From: Salinibius halmophilus
GTDB taxonomy: Bacteria > Pseudomonadota > Gammaproteobacteria > Pseudomonadales > Natronospirillaceae
Direction: 5' to 3'
Assembly (NCBI RefSeq): GCF_003577475.1
Contig: NZ_QPEP01000002.1
Span: 244,516 to 308,515 of the forward strand
DNA: 64,000 nucleotides
The notes beneath the pieces were generated by a model. The model saw nothing but the letters and a program-made list of their open reading frames with translations. It had not been told where the DNA came from and did no database searches. How positions within the stretch are numbered: the first letter of the stretch is position 1; each line of letters opens with the position of its first letter. The translations under genes and the position numbers were made by a program. Positions 62,242 to 64,000 of the stretch are shown here, piece after piece.

Positions 62242-63003
62242 ATGACACGTTTTCGACCTTGCATTGACCTGCACAATGGCCAAGTAAAACAAATTGTTGG
62301 CGGCACACTCAATGACGATGGCGCAACCACCAACTTTGTTAGTGACTACGACAGCGCCTATTATGCCGAACTGTATCGGAACCAGGGGTTAACTGGCGGC
62401 CATGTAATTGCTTTGGGGCCGGGTAATGAGACGGCAGCACTGCATGCGTTAGCCGCTTATCCGAATGGCCTACAGTTTGGTGGTGGTGTGAACGCGGACA
62501 ACGCCGAGCACTACCTAACAGCCGGTGCCAGCGCAGTGATCGTAACTTCCTGGTTATTTGAAAACGATGAGTTCTCATGGCAGCGCCTAGAACAAATTAA
62601 AGCCATTACCGGGCGTGAAAAACTAGTATTGGACTTGTCTTGCCGCCGCCAAGGCGCTGGTTGGTTTATTGCGACGAACCGTTGGCAAACCGTAACCAGT
62701 ACGCCAGTCAATGCTGAAACACTCAACCAACTTGCTGAACACTGCTGTGAGTTTTTGATTCATGCCGCCGACGTAGAAGGCTTGCAGGCGGGAATAGATC
62801 AGGACTTGGTCAAAATGCTTGGCGAACATTGCAGCATTCCTGTGACCTACGCTGGTGGCGCACGCAATGTTGATGACCTAAAGTTGGTAGACGAACTCTC
62901 AGGCGGCAAGGTGGACCTCACCATTGGCTCGGCATTAGACATATTTGGCGGTAAAGGCTGTACATTAGCTGAGTGTATTGAGTGGAATAACCAGCAAGGT
63001 TAA
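62242..63003 (+). CDS. hisA: HisA, eukaryotic HIS6-type ProFAR isomerase
   Basis: The protein is 253 residues from ATG at 62242; a longer frame from 62182 lacks support. The sequence follows the eukaryotic HIS6/HISN3 form, not the usual bacterial HisA: FRPCIDLHNGQVKQIVGGTL, then HVIALGPGN, VIVTSWLFEN, VLDLSCRR, FLIHAADVEGL and the C-terminal VDDLKLVDELSGGKVDLTIG. It isomerises ProFAR in histidine synthesis. No other his gene is adjacent. A terminator follows. Confidence 0.9.
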   Translation: MTRFRPCIDLHNGQVKQIVGGTLNDDGATTNFVSDYDSAYYAELYRNQGLTGGHVIALGPGNETAALHALAAYPNGLQFGGGVNADNAEHYLTAGASAVIVTSWLFENDEFSWQRLEQIKAITGREKLVLDLSCRRQGAGWFIATNRWQTVTSTPVNAETLNQLAEHCCEFLIHAADVEGLQAGIDQDLVKMLGEHCSIPVTYAGGARNVDDLKLVDELSGGKVDLTIGSALDIFGGKGCTLAECIEWNNQQG

Positions 63004-63008
63004 ACGTT

Positions 63009-63029
63009 AAGGCGCTCAATGAGCGCCTT
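63009..63029. terminator. bidirectional terminator after hisA
   Basis: AAGGCGCTC pairs with GAGCGCCTT around a short loop, followed by ATTATTA. It lies between the convergent hisA and MerR genes. Confidence 0.8.
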
Positions 63030-63033
63030 ATTA

Positions 63034-63777
63034 TTAGTCAATATTTAACGATGCAACATAAGCGGGTATGGCTTGCGCTAAAAAGGCTGGTAGTTTTTCA
63101 TCATACTTGCTGAGGTTTTTGTAGAAGCGCTCGTCATCCATATAAAGCTCCGCTAAGCCTAATAGCATCGCCTGTGATGGCTCATAGAAGTTCTTTAAAT
63201 GTTCGTGCCAATGCTGCAACACTGCTAGCACTTCGGGGGTGTCATGCTCACCGTTCACCAACTTTGCTAGAGCATGGTAAATCTCTTCACCTTCAGCCAA
63301 TATTTGCTGTTGCTGATAACTACTGTAGGCGCGCCAGCGGTTGTTAGATTGCTCAACTAACTGCGCATCCCAACGTTGTTTCGCTTCTTGCTCATAAGCC
63401 TGTTGCTCGGCTTCGCTCAATGGTTGCCAAATACTATTCGCCATAACTTGCTCCATAGTCTGTGATATTAATTGCTGAACAACCTGCTGCTGTATGGAGA
63501 TCTCTTGCTGTTTTGACGCCAAGTTACTTTGCTGAGTCATTAACATTTCTGGCAATAAGCTTTCATCGTTCAGTACACCGTCAATCTGCTGTAACGACAA
63601 TCCAGCTTGCTTCAGTAGCAGAATTTTCTGCAACACCTGCATATCAGCTTGGTTATAAAACCGGTATTGGTTATCTAATTGGCGCTTAGCCTTTAGCAAG
63701 CCTATGTCGTCGTAGTACTGCAACGTTCGCCGGCTAATACCTAACTGCTCTGCCAACTGCTGAATGCTATAGCGCAT
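63034..63777 (-). CDS. MerR-family regulator with TipAS-like domain
   Basis: The protein is 247 residues from ATG at 63777 (MRYSIQQLAEQLGISRRTLQYYDDIGLL); an in-frame ATG at 63825 is less likely. The MerR helix-turn-helix is followed by a long coiled coil (about 75-130, Gln-rich) and a C-terminal helical region of TipAS type that can bind peptides or hydrophobic ligands. The divergent gene at 63,930 may be a target. Confidence 0.85.
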   Translation of the reverse strand: MRYSIQQLAEQLGISRRTLQYYDDIGLLKAKRQLDNQYRFYNQADMQVLQKILLLKQAGLSLQQIDGVLNDESLLPEMLMTQQSNLASKQQEISIQQQVVQQLISQTMEQVMANSIWQPLSEAEQQAYEQEAKQRWDAQLVEQSNNRWRAYSSYQQQQILAEGEEIYHALAKLVNGEHDTPEVLAVLQHWHEHLKNFYEPSQAMLLGLAELYMDDERFYKNLSKYDEKLPAFLAQAIPAYVASLNID

Positions 63778-63929
63778 GATTATCTCCACACATTTAGACT
63801 GTCGAAAGCAAGCTTGAGCTATCACGCTACGTTAAGGTCAAGGCTGCGAGTAAAATTTTGGGTTTTACTTGCCAAAATAGCAGCTGGCAAGCATGATCAT
63901 CTTTCAACCAACAGAAAAAGGAAATCACT

Positions 63930-64000
63930 GTGCCTACCTCGCTAATTGTTGCTGCAATACTCGTCGCCTTCGCCATCATTCTGGTAATGATGGCAGTAAA
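63930..64000 (+). CDS. start of a membrane protein gene (truncated by the window)
   Basis: A GTG at 63930 preceded by AAGGAAA opens a frame of 23 codons to the window edge. The visible part (MPTSLIVAAILVAFAIILVM) is a membrane anchor. It could be the start of an SPFH/band-7 protein, but too little is visible to say. Confidence 0.5.
   Translation, partial: MPTSLIVAAILVAFAIILVMMAV

Overview
The window reads as a contiguous piece of a gammaproteobacterial chromosome, probably from a marine or other aquatic organism. Evidence is the ribosomal protein set, an RstAB-type two-component system, KefGC, an FBP-type pyruvate kinase and the Pseudomonas-like order birA-coaX-SPOR-tRNA(Tyr, Gly, Thr)-tRNA(Trp)-secE-nusG. 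The family cannot be fixed from this sequence. I see no insertion sequence, prophage, integrase, CRISPR array or toxin-antitoxin pair.

Positions 1-28,180 (all minus strand) form one large information-processing block. In transcription order it is secE-nusG, rplKAJL, rpoBC, rpsL-rpsG-fusA-tuf (str), the S10 operon, the spc operon, and the start of the alpha operon (rpsM, rpsK, partial rpsD). Several control elements are visible: a terminator after nusG, an L10-type leader before rplJ, an attenuator-like hairpin between rplL and rpoB, sigma70-type promoters for str and S10, a terminator after tuf, and a hairpin separating rpmJ from rpsM. Four tRNA genes (Tyr, Gly, Thr, Trp) with a strong promoter lie just upstream of secE. 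The tufB gene usually found between the Thr and Trp tRNAs is absent.

Positions 28,754-32,833 (minus) hold a tight run: a LysR regulator, oxyR, birA, coaX and a membrane-anchored SPOR-like protein. Positions 33,011-42,257 (mostly plus) hold a secreted protein of unknown function, an overlapping three-gene envelope operon (MMPL/RND transporter, LolA-like periplasmic protein, DUF1302-like outer-membrane protein), a small unknown gene on the minus strand, an MscS channel, rmuC, and a short DUF1127 gene behind a long structured leader. Positions 42,284-46,361 (minus) are a fully overlapping ynjB-ynjC-ynjD-ynjF operon, an ABC importer of unknown substrate plus a CDP-alcohol phosphotransferase.

Positions 46,481-53,233 hold an azoreductase-like flavoprotein, a KefG-KefC potassium efflux pair, an NSS sodium symporter, a YfgJ-type zinc-ribbon protein, and TetR and LysR regulators. 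Positions 53,478-57,862 (plus) hold an alpha/beta hydrolase and then a four-gene overlapping operon in which an RstB-like kinase and its RstA-like regulator are separated by two unknown envelope genes. The right end carries pykF behind a 625-base leader, a YqaA membrane protein, an acidic DUF4382-like lipoprotein, a HAD-family protein with an altered first motif, a stand-alone HisA of the eukaryotic HIS6 type, a MerR/TipAS-like regulator and a truncated gene start.

The best candidates for undescribed biology are the rstB-X-Y-rstA operon, the ynjBCD-F operon, the MMPL/LolA-like/outer-membrane trio, the eukaryotic-type HisA, and the structured leader of the DUF1127 gene.
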